Shown: positions 8,296 to 16,176 of the stretch, in pieces
Layout of the letters: the number at the start of each line of letters is the position of its first letter
Numbering within the stretch: position 1 is the first letter of the stretch
Origin: Mesorhizobium sp. GbtcB19
GTDB taxonomy: Bacteria > Pseudomonadota > Alphaproteobacteria > Rhizobiales > Rhizobiaceae
Direction: 5' to 3'
DNA length: 64,000 bases
Assembly: GCF_019091085.1 (NCBI RefSeq)
Contig: NZ_JAGXJY010000007.1
Location: forward strand, 214,874-278,873
Translations under genes and position numbers: made by a program
The notes under the pieces: model-generated
The model's database searches: none
What the model was told of the DNA's origin: nothing
Seen by the model: only the letters and a program-made list of their open reading frames with translations

Positions 8296-9234
8296 ATGCA
8301 GGAATTCCTCATCCCGGCAAAACCCGACCTTCAGATTGCGCGCGAGACCTGGCTGAAGACGCTGGCGCATGAACGCCGGCTGTCGCCGGAGACCGTCGAG
8401 GCCTATGAGCGCGATACTCGCCAGTTCCTGCATTTTTTGACCGACCATCTTGGCGGCGCGCCGGGCATTTCGGATATCGCCGACCTGCGCCCGGCCGATT
8501 TGCGCGGCTTCCTCGCCGCGCGGCGCAACGCCGGCGCCGGTGCCCGCACGCTGGGGCGCGGCCTTGCCGGCATCCGCTCGCTGCTGCGCTTTCTTGAAAA
8601 ACGCGGGCTGGTCAACGCGGCGGGTGCGGCGGCCCTGCGCGCGCCGCGACAACCGAAATCGCTGCCCAAGCCCCTGACGGCAAGCGACGCCAGGCAGGTG
8701 GTGGCGGTGGAGGGGCAACTGGCGGAAGAACCCTGGATCGCCGCCCGCAACGCCGCGGTGCTGACGCTGCTCTACGGTTCCGGCCTGCGCATCTCAGAGG
8801 CGCTTGGCCTGGCCGGAGCCGACCTTGCTTCAGCAGACGACACCGTGCTGCGCGTTACCGGCAAGGGCGGCAAGACACGGCTGGTGCCGGTGCTGCCGGT
8901 GGCCCGCAACGCGGTCGCCGAATACCGCCGTCTCTGCCCTTTCCACATCGACCCCAAGTGCCTTTTGTTCCGCGGCGCCCGTGGCGGACCGCTCAACCCG
9001 GCCATCATCCAGCGCGAGATGGCGAAGCTGCGCTCGGCGCTCAACCTGCCGGACACGGCGACGCCGCACGCCTTGCGGCATTCCTTCGCCACGCACCTGC
9101 TCGGCCGTGGCGGCGACTTGCGCACCATCCAGGAACTGCTCGGCCACGCCAGCCTGTCGACCACCCAGATCTATACCGGCGTCGACACCGCAAGGCTGCT
9201 CGACATCTACGAGAAGGCGCATCCCCGCGCCTGA
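8296..9234 (+). CDS. xerC: tyrosine recombinase XerC
   Basis: XerC and XerD resolve chromosome dimers at dif. The protein (312 residues from this start; an ATG six codons upstream is also possible) has the N-terminal SAM-like core-binding domain (RLSPETVEAYERDTRQFLHF) and the C-terminal catalytic domain. Catalytic residues are visible: Arg in LLYGSGLRISEAL, Lys in VTGKGGKTRLVPV, the H-x-x-R box in HALRHSFATHLLGRGG, His in LLGHASLSTTQ and the nucleophile Tyr in QIYTGVDT. It is chromosomal housekeeping rather than a phage integrase. Confidence 0.93.
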   Translation: MQEFLIPAKPDLQIARETWLKTLAHERRLSPETVEAYERDTRQFLHFLTDHLGGAPGISDIADLRPADLRGFLAARRNAGAGARTLGRGLAGIRSLLRFLEKRGLVNAAGAAALRAPRQPKSLPKPLTASDARQVVAVEGQLAEEPWIAARNAAVLTLLYGSGLRISEALGLAGADLASADDTVLRVTGKGGKTRLVPVLPVARNAVAEYRRLCPFHIDPKCLLFRGARGGPLNPAIIQREMAKLRSALNLPDTATPHALRHSFATHLLGRGGDLRTIQELLGHASLSTTQIYTGVDTARLLDIYEKAHPRA

Positions 9235-9244
9235 GTCCCTGACT

Positions 9245-9427
9245 TCGTCATACTAGGGCGAAGCAGGAGCGAAGCTCCGTCGCGGAGACCCTAGTATCCA
9301 TGCCGTGACCTCGGCGCCCCGCAACGGTGCAGAATTCTGGATCGCCGCATTCCACGACTCAGGCAACGGAATGGATCCTCGGGTCTGCGCGCGTCGCTTC
9401 GCTCCTTGCTCCGCCCGTGGATGACGA
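9245..9427. repeat. inverted-repeat element, cgtcatcc type (copy 2)
   Basis: It has the same organisation as the element at 6641-6823: cgtcatactagggcgaagca at one end, ggatgacg at the other, and an internal gtgcagaattctgg and cggaatggatcctcgggtct. It lies just after xerC and occupies most of the 328-base gap before the TraB-like gene. Confidence 0.8.
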
Positions 9428-9562
9428 CGCGATGGGTGTTTCAGCCAATCGTCAAGGTTTTCGATCCGACAACCCGAGCGAACGTCAAAGCTTACCGGAC
9501 CGGAAACAATTTCATTCTCTCGATTAACCGTTTTGCCGCTTTTCAGCGCTAAGACGCTTCTC

Positions 9563-10627
9563 ATGAAACGCGTCATCGCCATCGCCGACCGCGCGGCCCT
9601 TGTCTCGTTGAAGCTGCTGGCAGCGCTCAACCTGCTGTTTTTCCTGTCTTTCCTCGTCGTTCTGCTGCTCGCCGGCCGGGCGCATGCCGAAGTGCCCAAT
9701 TGCGCCGGCACCGATCTTTTGACCGCGCTCGAAAAGAGCGATCCCGCCGCCTTCAAGAAGGTCGGGACCGAAGCGGCGGCCGTTCCCAACGGCAAGGGCC
9801 TGTTGTGGAAGCTGGAGAAGCCGGGCGAGAAGCCGTCCTACCTGTTCGGCACCATGCACATGACCGACACGCGCGTCACCACGCTGCCGGCCGCCGCCCA
9901 AAAAGCCTATGACGGCGCCGGCACCATCATCATCGAGACCACCGATGCGATGGACAAGGCCAAGATGATGGCGGCGATGGCCAGCGAGCCCGCCCTGATG
10001 ATGTTCACCGACAACACCACGCTCTCGTCGCTGCTGTCGCCCGACGATGCGGCGGCGCTGAACAAGGGGCTCGACGCCCGCGGCATTCCACCGGCGACGG
10101 TCGCCAAGATGAAGCCGTGGATCCTGTCGGCGATGATGGCGCTGCCGGCCTGCGAGGTGGCGCGCCAGGCCGCCGGCGAGCCCGTGCTGGACGTCAAGCT
10201 CGCTTCGGACGCCAAGGTTTTGGGCAAGGACGTCGAAGGGCTCGAAACCGCTGTCGATCAGCTGCGCGCCATGGCCTCGCTGCCGCTCGAATTCCACATG
10301 AAGAGCCTTGTCGAGACGATGAAGCTCGGTGACAAGGTGAATGACGTCAACGAGACCATGATCGTGCTCTACCAGCACGGCGATACCGGGATGTTCTGGC
10401 CGCTGCTTCGGGCCGTGATGCCCGGTTCCGCGAACGACCCGGCCGGCGACGCTGCCTTCGAGCAGACCATGATCACCGCGCGCAACAAGGTGATGGCGGC
10501 GCATGCCGGTCCGATTTTGGCCAAGGGCAACGTCTTCATGGCGGTTGGCGCCATGCATCTGCCCGGTCCGGAAGGACTGGTCGAGGATTTTCGCAAGGCA
10601 GGGTATACTGTTACCGTCGTCAACTGA
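9563..10627 (+). CDS. TraB/GumN family protein
   Basis: A 354-residue secreted or membrane-anchored protein. Its hydrophobic N-terminus (LLAALNLLFFLSFLVVLLLA, then GRAHA before EVPNCAG) looks like a signal peptide. The family's paired motifs are YLFGTMHMTDTRV near residue 93 and FMAVGAMHLPGPEGLVEDF near the C-terminus, each with a conserved Gly and His. Proteins of this TraB/PrgY/GumN superfamily are suspected metalloproteases, but the bacterial GumN branch has no firm function. The start at 9563 (MKRVIAIADRA) is the first ATG; a TTG lies ten codons earlier. Confidence 0.85.
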   Translation: MKRVIAIADRAALVSLKLLAALNLLFFLSFLVVLLLAGRAHAEVPNCAGTDLLTALEKSDPAAFKKVGTEAAAVPNGKGLLWKLEKPGEKPSYLFGTMHMTDTRVTTLPAAAQKAYDGAGTIIIETTDAMDKAKMMAAMASEPALMMFTDNTTLSSLLSPDDAAALNKGLDARGIPPATVAKMKPWILSAMMALPACEVARQAAGEPVLDVKLASDAKVLGKDVEGLETAVDQLRAMASLPLEFHMKSLVETMKLGDKVNDVNETMIVLYQHGDTGMFWPLLRAVMPGSANDPAGDAAFEQTMITARNKVMAAHAGPILAKGNVFMAVGAMHLPGPEGLVEDFRKAGYTVTVVN

Positions 10628-10759
10628 GTCGCCTGGCGATTGGCGGGCCCGAAAACGCCGGTTTTTCAGCGCTTTCGGTCCGTCCGTGTGAAACCCATTG
10701 CGGGATCCGCGCGTTGATGGCTGTTATTTTGATGCTTTCATCCAAGGAGGACACGTTTC

Positions 10760-11098
10760 ATGGCGAACCCTAACGACCCCTTCACCCCTTCGAGCACGCC
10801 TCCCACGTCGGGTGGCGGCGGTAGCGGGTGGCTGATCGCCCTAGTTGTCATTATCCTGGCCATTGTTGCGTATTATGTCTTTGGCAGAAGCGGCGGCGAG
10901 CATGCCCCGGCCCCGGCTGAGCCGCCGGCCGCCAGCACGCCGGCTCCGGCTCCTGCAACGCCGGCTCCCGCGCCGGCACCAGCACCAGCACCAGCACCAG
11001 CGCCCGCTCCAGCGCCAGCGCCAGCCCCGGCTCCCGCACCCGCGCCGGCCCCTGCGCCCGCTCCGGCTCCTGCACCGGCACCTGCGCCCGCCCAGTAA
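10760..11098 (+). CDS. Pro-Ala repeat single-pass membrane protein
   Basis: The 112-residue protein has a short N-terminal stretch (MANPNDPFTPSSTPPTSG), one membrane helix (WLIALVVIILAIVAYYVFG, residues about 24-42) and then a tail made almost entirely of alternating Pro and Ala. A strong AAGGAGG precedes the ATG and an intrinsic terminator follows, so it is a real gene. The tail probably forms an extended rod; in the periplasm such rods can span towards the peptidoglycan, but no function is known. The tandem gcaccag/gccccggct units make length variation likely. Confidence 0.8.
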   Translation: MANPNDPFTPSSTPPTSGGGGSGWLIALVVIILAIVAYYVFGRSGGEHAPAPAEPPAASTPAPAPATPAPAPAPAPAPAPAPAPAPAPAPAPAPAPAPAPAPAPAPAPAPAQ

Positions 11099-11119
11099 TC
11101 GGGCTACAGCTTGACGACG

Positions 11120-11152
11120 AACGGCCCGCCGAAAGGCGGGCCGTTTTTGTTT
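11120..11152 (+). terminator. intrinsic terminator after the Pro-Ala gene
   Basis: A 10-base GC-rich stem (acggcccgcc / ggcgggccgt) with a gaaa tetraloop is followed by tttttgttt, 22 bases after the stop codon. Confidence 0.9.
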
Positions 11153-11168
11153 GGGGTAACCGCGCCTT

Positions 11169-11326
11169 CGTCATCCTCGGGCTTGACCCGAGGATCCATG
11201 CCGTGACCTCCGTCACAAACGCGACGGTGCAGAATCCTGTAATCGTTGCAACGCCTTAGCGTCACGGAATGGATCCTAGGGTCTGCGCGCGTCGCTTCGC
11301 TCCTTGCTCCGTCCTAGGATGACGAA
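11169..11326. repeat. inverted-repeat element, cgtcatcc type (copy 3)
   Basis: It opens cgtcatcctcgggcttgacc, and closes with aggatgacga. The inner pair is ggatccatgccgtgac and gtcacggaatggatcc. It lies between the terminator at 11120-11152 and the 3' end of lpdA and accounts for most of that spacer. Confidence 0.8.
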
Positions 11327-11353
11327 CTCGCGAGCGTTCGGCGCCAATCGCGA

Positions 11354-12760
11354 TCAAATATGGATGGGCTTGAAGAATGTCGCCAGCGCCGCTTCCTTCA
11401 CCGCTTCCGACATCGTCGGGTGCGCGTGGCAGGTGCGGGCGAGGTCTTCCGAGGAGCCGCCGAATTCCATCAGCACCGCCGCCTCATGGATCATCTCGCC
11501 GGCGCCGAAGCCGACGATATGGACGCCGAGCACGCGGTCGCTGGTCTTGTCGGCCAGGATCTTCACGAAACCGTCGGTATGCAGCATGGCGCGCGCGCGG
11601 CCGTTGGCGCTGAACGGAAACTTGCCGACCTTGTAGTCGATGCCGGCCTTTTTCAGCTCCTCTTCGGTCTTGCCGACCGAGGCGATTTCCGGGCTGGTGT
11701 AGACGACGCTCGGGATGACGTCATAGTTCACATGACCGGCCTGGCCGGCGATCGTCTCGGCCACGGCCACGCCCTCGTCCTCGGCCTTGTGCGCCAGCAT
11801 CGGCCCGGCAATGACGTCGCCGATGGCATAAATACCCGGAACGTTGGTCCGCAGATGCCCGTCGGTCTTGACCCGGCCGCGCTCGTCCATCTCGACGCCG
11901 GCTTCCTTCAGTCCCAGGCTATCAGCGTATGGGCGGCGGCCGGTGGAGACCAACACCACATCGGCCTCGATGGTTTCGGCGGCGCCGCCCTTGACCGGCT
12001 CGAAGGTGACCGTCGCACCCTTCTTGGCCTTGGCGACGCCGGTAACCTTGGCGCCGAGCTTGAACTCGAAGCCCTGCTTGGACAACAGCCGCTGGAATTG
12101 CTTCGAGACCTCGCCATCCATGCCGCCTAGGATGTTGTCGAGGAACTCGACGACAGTGACCTTGGCACCGAGCCTGGCCCAGACCGAACCGAGTTCCAGT
12201 CCGATGACGCCGCCGCCGACCACCACGAGATTGGCGGGCACCTTGGCCAGCGACAGCGCGCCGGTGGAGGACACGATCACCTTCTCGTCGAAATCGACCT
12301 TGACGCCCGGGATGCCGGCAACATCCGAGCCGGTGGCGATGACGATGTTCTTGGCCTCGATCTCCTCGACCTTGCCGTCCTCGCCGGTCACCGAAACCTT
12401 GCCGGCGCCGACCACCTTGCCGGTGCCGCGGAAGCTGTCGATCTTGTTCTTCTTGAACAGGAAGGCGACGCCGTTGACGTTTGACGCCACCGTCGTGTCC
12501 TTGTGCGCCATCATCTTTTTCAGATTGAGCTTTGGCGCCGGGATCTCGACGCCCAGCGTATCGAAGGCATGTCCGGCCTCTGCGAACATCTCGGAAGCGT
12601 AGAGCAGCGCCTTCGACGGGATGCAGCCGATGTTGAGGCAGGTGCCGCCGAAGGTGGCGTTCTTCTCGACCACCGCCGTCTTCAGGCCGAGCTGCGCCGC
12701 CTTGATGGCACAGACATAGCCGCCCGGTCCCGATCCGATGATTACGACGTCATAAGCCAT
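11354..12760 (-). CDS. lpdA: dihydrolipoyl dehydrogenase (E3)
   Basis: The 468-residue flavoenzyme re-oxidises dihydrolipoamide of 2-oxoacid dehydrogenase complexes, passing electrons to NAD. Visible are the FAD-binding [17 protein letters not shown], the redox-active disulfide in [17 protein letters not shown], the NAD-binding [19 protein letters not shown], the second FAD motif [20 protein letters not shown] and the catalytic His-Glu in [16 protein letters not shown]. It is the last gene of the TCA-cycle cluster on this strand, so it is most likely the E3 of the 2-oxoglutarate complex encoded by sucA and sucB. Confidence 0.97.
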   Translation of the reverse strand: MAYDVVIIGSGPGGYVCAIKAAQLGLKTAVVEKNATFGGTCLNIGCIPSKALLYASEMFAEAGHAFDTLGVEIPAPKLNLKKMMAHKDTTVASNVNGVAFLFKKNKIDSFRGTGKVVGAGKVSVTGEDGKVEEIEAKNIVIATGSDVAGIPGVKVDFDEKVIVSSTGALSLAKVPANLVVVGGGVIGLELGSVWARLGAKVTVVEFLDNILGGMDGEVSKQFQRLLSKQGFEFKLGAKVTGVAKAKKGATVTFEPVKGGAAETIEADVVLVSTGRRPYADSLGLKEAGVEMDERGRVKTDGHLRTNVPGIYAIGDVIAGPMLAHKAEDEGVAVAETIAGQAGHVNYDVIPSVVYTSPEIASVGKTEEELKKAGIDYKVGKFPFSANGRARAMLHTDGFVKILADKTSDRVLGVHIVGFGAGEMIHEAAVLMEFGGSSEDLARTCHAHPTMSEAVKEAALATFFKPIHI

Positions 12761-12784
12761 GATGGTGTCCTTCTGGTCTGGCCT

Positions 12785-13540
12785 TCAACGGCCGCCGCTC
12801 ACATTGAGGATCGCGCCCGTTATATAGGAGGCCGCGTCCGACAGAAGATAGAGAACCGCGCTGGCGACTTCATCCGCCGTGCCCGCGCGTTTCATCGGCA
12901 GCAGATCCTGCAGCCGCGCCACCCGGTCCGGCTGGCCGCCCGAAGCGTGGATTTCGGTCTCGGTGATGCCGGGGCTGACCGCGTTGACGCGGATACCTTC
13001 CAGCGCGACTTCACGCGCAAGCCCGACGGTCAGCGTGTCGATCGCGCCCTTGGAGGCGGCGTAGTCGACATATTCGCCAGGCGAGCCGAGCCTGGCGGCA
13101 GCGGACGAGATGTTGACGATGGCGCCGCCCTTGCCGCCATGCCGCGTCGACATGCGCTTCACCGCTTCGCGTGCGCACAGGAACGAGCCGACGACGTTGA
13201 TGCGCATCATGCGCTCGACCCGCTCCGTGCTCATCTCGTCGACGCGCGCCTTGAGGTCGACGATGCCCGCATTGTTGACGAAGGCATCGAGCCGGTCGAA
13301 GGCCCGGTCCACCGCCTCGAACATCGCGAGGACATCGGCTTCGCTGCCGACATCGCCCTTGACCGCGAAGGCATCGCCGCCGGCGGCCTTGAGCTCGCCG
13401 ACCAGCGCATCGGCCGCCGCCTGGTTGGAAACGTAATTGACCGCTACGCGGTAGCCGGCCTCACTCGCCTGGCGGCAGATGGCGGCGCCGATGCCGCGGC
13501 TGCCGCCGGTGACCAGCAGCGTCTTCTTGTCCGCGCTCAT
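12785..13540 (-). CDS. SDR-family oxidoreductase
   Basis: The 251-residue short-chain dehydrogenase has the cofactor motif VTGGSRGIGAAIC, the structural NNAG (FVNNAGIVDL), the catalytic Ser in IVNISSAAARLG, and Tyr and Lys in VDYAASKGAID. NAD(P)-dependent oxidation of an alcohol or sugar is the family role; the substrate is not evident. Start at 13540 (MSADKKTLLVTGG) is used because it overlaps the preceding stop (ATGA) and puts the nucleotide fold near the N-terminus. It sits between a secreted-protein gene and lpdA, tightly packed, so it is probably expressed with the suc genes. Confidence 0.9.
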   Translation of the reverse strand: MSADKKTLLVTGGSRGIGAAICRQASEAGYRVAVNYVSNQAAADALVGELKAAGGDAFAVKGDVGSEADVLAMFEAVDRAFDRLDAFVNNAGIVDLKARVDEMSTERVERMMRINVVGSFLCAREAVKRMSTRHGGKGGAIVNISSAAARLGSPGEYVDYAASKGAIDTLTVGLAREVALEGIRVNAVSPGITETEIHASGGQPDRVARLQDLLPMKRAGTADEVASAVLYLLSDAASYITGAILNVSGGR

Positions 13541-14052
13541 TCCTGGCAGCCTTTCAGCACGAAGATGTCCCATGGCACTTTCGAAAAGCCGGCGGGACCA
13601 TAGGCGGCCGACATTTCGAGCGACGGCCCGAGATCGGGCAAGATCAGGCTTTTCGGCGCGTCGGCGCCTTCGGCCGGCAACAGCCCGACGCCGCCCTTGT
13701 CATCGGCGCTGTAGATGACGCCTTCCCAGACCGTGCAGGCGGCGAGCTCGTCGCCGGTGACGTCGCCGGTCGGGCATTTGTACATCAGCGAGCCATGCGG
13801 CCGCGCGGCCGAGCCCTCGGTCCACATGCCGATACCCTCGAGCACGACATTGTTGTCGAGGATCATGCGGAAGGCATTGGTGATCGTCGCCGACGTGCCG
13901 GCCGGCGTGAAGTCGATCTCGGCGCCGCTTTTTGCCTCGCCATAGACGGCAAGCTGGATCGGGCAGGCGGCGTGGGCGCCGGACGTCGCGACTGTAAGCG
14001 CCAGCGACCCGGCCATAAATCCGATCAAGGGCGAGGAGGCATTCGTCATCAT
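13537..14052 (-). CDS. secreted protein of unknown function in the suc operon
   Basis: The 171-residue product has a signal peptide (IGFMAGSLALTVATSGAHA, then ACPIQLAVYG). The mature part has cysteine at its start, in SLMYKCPTGDV, LAACTVWEGV and FVLKGCQE, suggesting two disulfides in the periplasm. I do not recognise a family. Its start overlaps the stop of the DUF4241 gene and its own stop overlaps the SDR start, so the three genes are translationally coupled. An ATG one codon downstream is an equal candidate start. Confidence 0.75.
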   Translation of the reverse strand: MMTNASSPLIGFMAGSLALTVATSGAHAACPIQLAVYGEAKSGAEIDFTPAGTSATITNAFRMILDNNVVLEGIGMWTEGSAARPHGSLMYKCPTGDVTGDELAACTVWEGVIYSADDKGGVGLLPAEGADAPKSLILPDLGPSLEMSAAYGPAGFSKVPWDIFVLKGCQE

Positions 14053-14780
14053 TTGGCCGGGTCGCTCTCGCGGCCGTCGGCGTTTTCGAGCACGCCGAAA
14101 TCGGTCATCAGCACCACCGGCTCGCCCGCCGCGTCCAGCCCCCAGAAGGACGGGTAGAAGCCATCGCCCCAGCCGCTCCAGAACATCGCGATGTTGACCG
14201 GATTGCCGGCGTCCGGATGGTGCATGACGAACCGGTCCTGGTTGGGCGCGAACTCGGCTGCCAGCACGTCGTCATAATAATTCTGATCCGGTTTGAGCTT
14301 GTTCTGCGCCGCCGTCATCAAGGCCATCGCCGCCTTGTCCATGAACGAACCTAGGCCGGCATCGACGGGATAGCCGAAGATTTCGTCGCCGTTCAGCGTC
14401 GAAACATCCTGCCCGGGCAGGAGGGCGAGTTCCCAGCGCACCGGCACGCCGGAACGGAAGCGCAGGAATGCCGCCGCGACGCGGCCCTGCGCCTCGAACA
14501 GCGTGACCGGGTAGCGCCCGGGCTTCACCCTGCGGGCCAGCGCCGGCCAGTCGTCATCCGTGATCAGCGGATCGCAGGCGAGGATCTCGCCGGTCGGCAA
14601 TTCGAGCTCGCCGATCCGTGTGACGGTGATCTTGCGTTCCGCCAACTGCAGGTCGGAGAGCGCGAAGATGCCGAAATTGCTGCTCGCCGTCGCCGGGTCC
14701 CAGTCGGCGGCGATGGCCAGCGACGGGACGGCGGCTGCCGAGATGCCAAGCGGGACGATGCCGCGTCGGAAAACCCGCAT
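14049..14780 (-). CDS. DUF4241 domain protein with signal peptide
   Basis: The 243-residue product appears to be exported: MRVFRRGIVPLGISAAAVPS followed by LAIAADWDP. The rest resembles the DUF4241 family, with TGEILACDPLITDDDWPAL, YPVTLFEAQGRVAAAFLRF, GYPVDAGLGSFMDKAA and the near C-terminal GDGFYPSFWGLDAAGEPVVL, VLMTDFG. The start at 14780 is chosen for its GGAGCTCT ribosome binding site; a GTG 19 codons upstream, 16 bases after the sucB stop, is the alternative. The family's function is unknown. The position directly behind sucB is unexpected for a protein of this type. Confidence 0.78.
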   Translation of the reverse strand: MRVFRRGIVPLGISAAAVPSLAIAADWDPATASSNFGIFALSDLQLAERKITVTRIGELELPTGEILACDPLITDDDWPALARRVKPGRYPVTLFEAQGRVAAAFLRFRSGVPVRWELALLPGQDVSTLNGDEIFGYPVDAGLGSFMDKAAMALMTAAQNKLKPDQNYYDDVLAAEFAPNQDRFVMHHPDAGNPVNIAMFWSGWGDGFYPSFWGLDAAGEPVVLMTDFGVLENADGRESDPAK

Positions 14781-14853
14781 AGAGCTCCGCGCCATCCGGC
14801 CGAGCTTGAAGCCGATCCCGTCCAGCCAGCCGCTCACGGCGCGCTCGGCCCGA

Positions 14854-16128
14854 TCACAGATCGAGCACCAGCCGCTCGGGATCCTCCAGGCTTTCCTTGA
14901 CGCGCACCAGGAAGGTCACCGCTTCCTTGCCATCGACGATGCGGTGGTCGTAGGAGAGCGCCAGATACATCATCGGACGGATGACGATCTGGCCGCCGAC
15001 CACCACCGGCCGGTCCTGGATCTTGTGCATGCCGAGGATGCCCGACTGCGGCGCATTGAGGATCGGCGTCGACATCAGCGAGCCATAGACGCCGCCATTG
15101 GAGATGGTGAAGGTGCCGCCTTGCATATCCGCCACCGACAGCTTGCCATCGCGCGCGGCGAGGCCCAACCGGCCGATCTCCTTCTCGATCTCGGCGATGG
15201 ACATCTGGTCGGCATCGCGCACAACCGGCACCACCAGGCCCTTGTCGGTGCCGACGGCGACGCCGACATGGGCAAAGTTCTTGTAGATGATGTCGGTGCC
15301 GTCGATCTCGGCATTGACGGCCGGGATCTCCTTCAGCGCATGCGTCACCGCCTTGGTGAAGAAGCCCATGAAGCCGAGCTTCACGCCATGCTTCTTCTCG
15401 AACACGTCCTTGTATTTGGACCTGAGCGCCATCACCGCGCTCATATCCACCTCGTTGAAGGTGGTGAGCATGGCGGCGGTCGACTGCGCTTCCTTCAAGC
15501 GGCGCGCGATGGTCTGGCGCAGCTTGGTCATGCGCACGCGCTCCTCGCGCGGCGCGTCCTCGGCCGTCGACGGCGCGCGGGCGACGACTGGCGCCGGGGC
15601 CGCCTTCGGCGTCTCTGCAGGTTGCGAGGGCGCACCCTTGGCGATGGCGTCGAGCACGTCGCCCTTCAGCACCTGCCCGCGCTTGCCTGAGCCGGACAAC
15701 TGGTCGACCGAGAGATTGTGCTCCGCGATAAGCTTGGCTGCAGCCGGCGCCGGCGGCATGGCGCGCGGCTCGATCTGGCCGCCGTCGCCGGCGACCTTGG
15801 CGGTCTCGGCAGTGGCCTGCTTGACCGTCGACGCCGCATCCGGGCTGGAGGCCTGCGCCACCGCCTGCGGCTTGGTCGCCGGGGCGGCGCCGCCGGCCGA
15901 AATCGAGCCGAGCAGCGCGCCGACATTGACCGTCTCGCCTTCCTTGACGGTGATCTCGGAAAGCGTGCCTGCGCCCGCGGCCGGCACTTCCACCGTCACC
16001 TTGTCGGTTTCGAGCTCGACCAGCGGCTCGTCGGCGGCGATCGCGTCGCCGACCTTCTTGAACCACTTGCCGACGGTCGCCTCGGTGACGGATTCGCCGA
16101 GGGTGGGGACGCGGATTTCGGTAGCCAT
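14854..16128 (-). CDS. sucB: dihydrolipoyllysine-residue succinyltransferase (E2o)
   Basis: The core of the 2-oxoglutarate dehydrogenase complex, transferring succinyl from E1 via lipoate to CoA. The 424-residue protein has an N-terminal lipoyl domain with the modified Lys in [14 protein letters not shown] near residue 43, an Ala/Pro-rich linker, the E1/E3-binding domain ([20 protein letters not shown] near residue 135), and the catalytic domain ending with [19 protein letters not shown], which supplies the His and Asp. It follows sucA by 48 bases on the same strand. Confidence 0.97.
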   Translation of the reverse strand: MATEIRVPTLGESVTEATVGKWFKKVGDAIAADEPLVELETDKVTVEVPAAGAGTLSEITVKEGETVNVGALLGSISAGGAAPATKPQAVAQASSPDAASTVKQATAETAKVAGDGGQIEPRAMPPAPAAAKLIAEHNLSVDQLSGSGKRGQVLKGDVLDAIAKGAPSQPAETPKAAPAPVVARAPSTAEDAPREERVRMTKLRQTIARRLKEAQSTAAMLTTFNEVDMSAVMALRSKYKDVFEKKHGVKLGFMGFFTKAVTHALKEIPAVNAEIDGTDIIYKNFAHVGVAVGTDKGLVVPVVRDADQMSIAEIEKEIGRLGLAARDGKLSVADMQGGTFTISNGGVYGSLMSTPILNAPQSGILGMHKIQDRPVVVGGQIVIRPMMYLALSYDHRIVDGKEAVTFLVRVKESLEDPERLVLDL

Positions 16129-16176
16129 TGTGCCTGTCCGTTGTCTTCTTGAGGTCTGTTTCGTCAGGTCTGCTTA

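Noticed and set aside
10970..11090. Tandem DNA repeats resembling a CRISPR array
   Set aside because: The units are 6-9 bases without spacers and encode Pro-Ala in frame within a gene.
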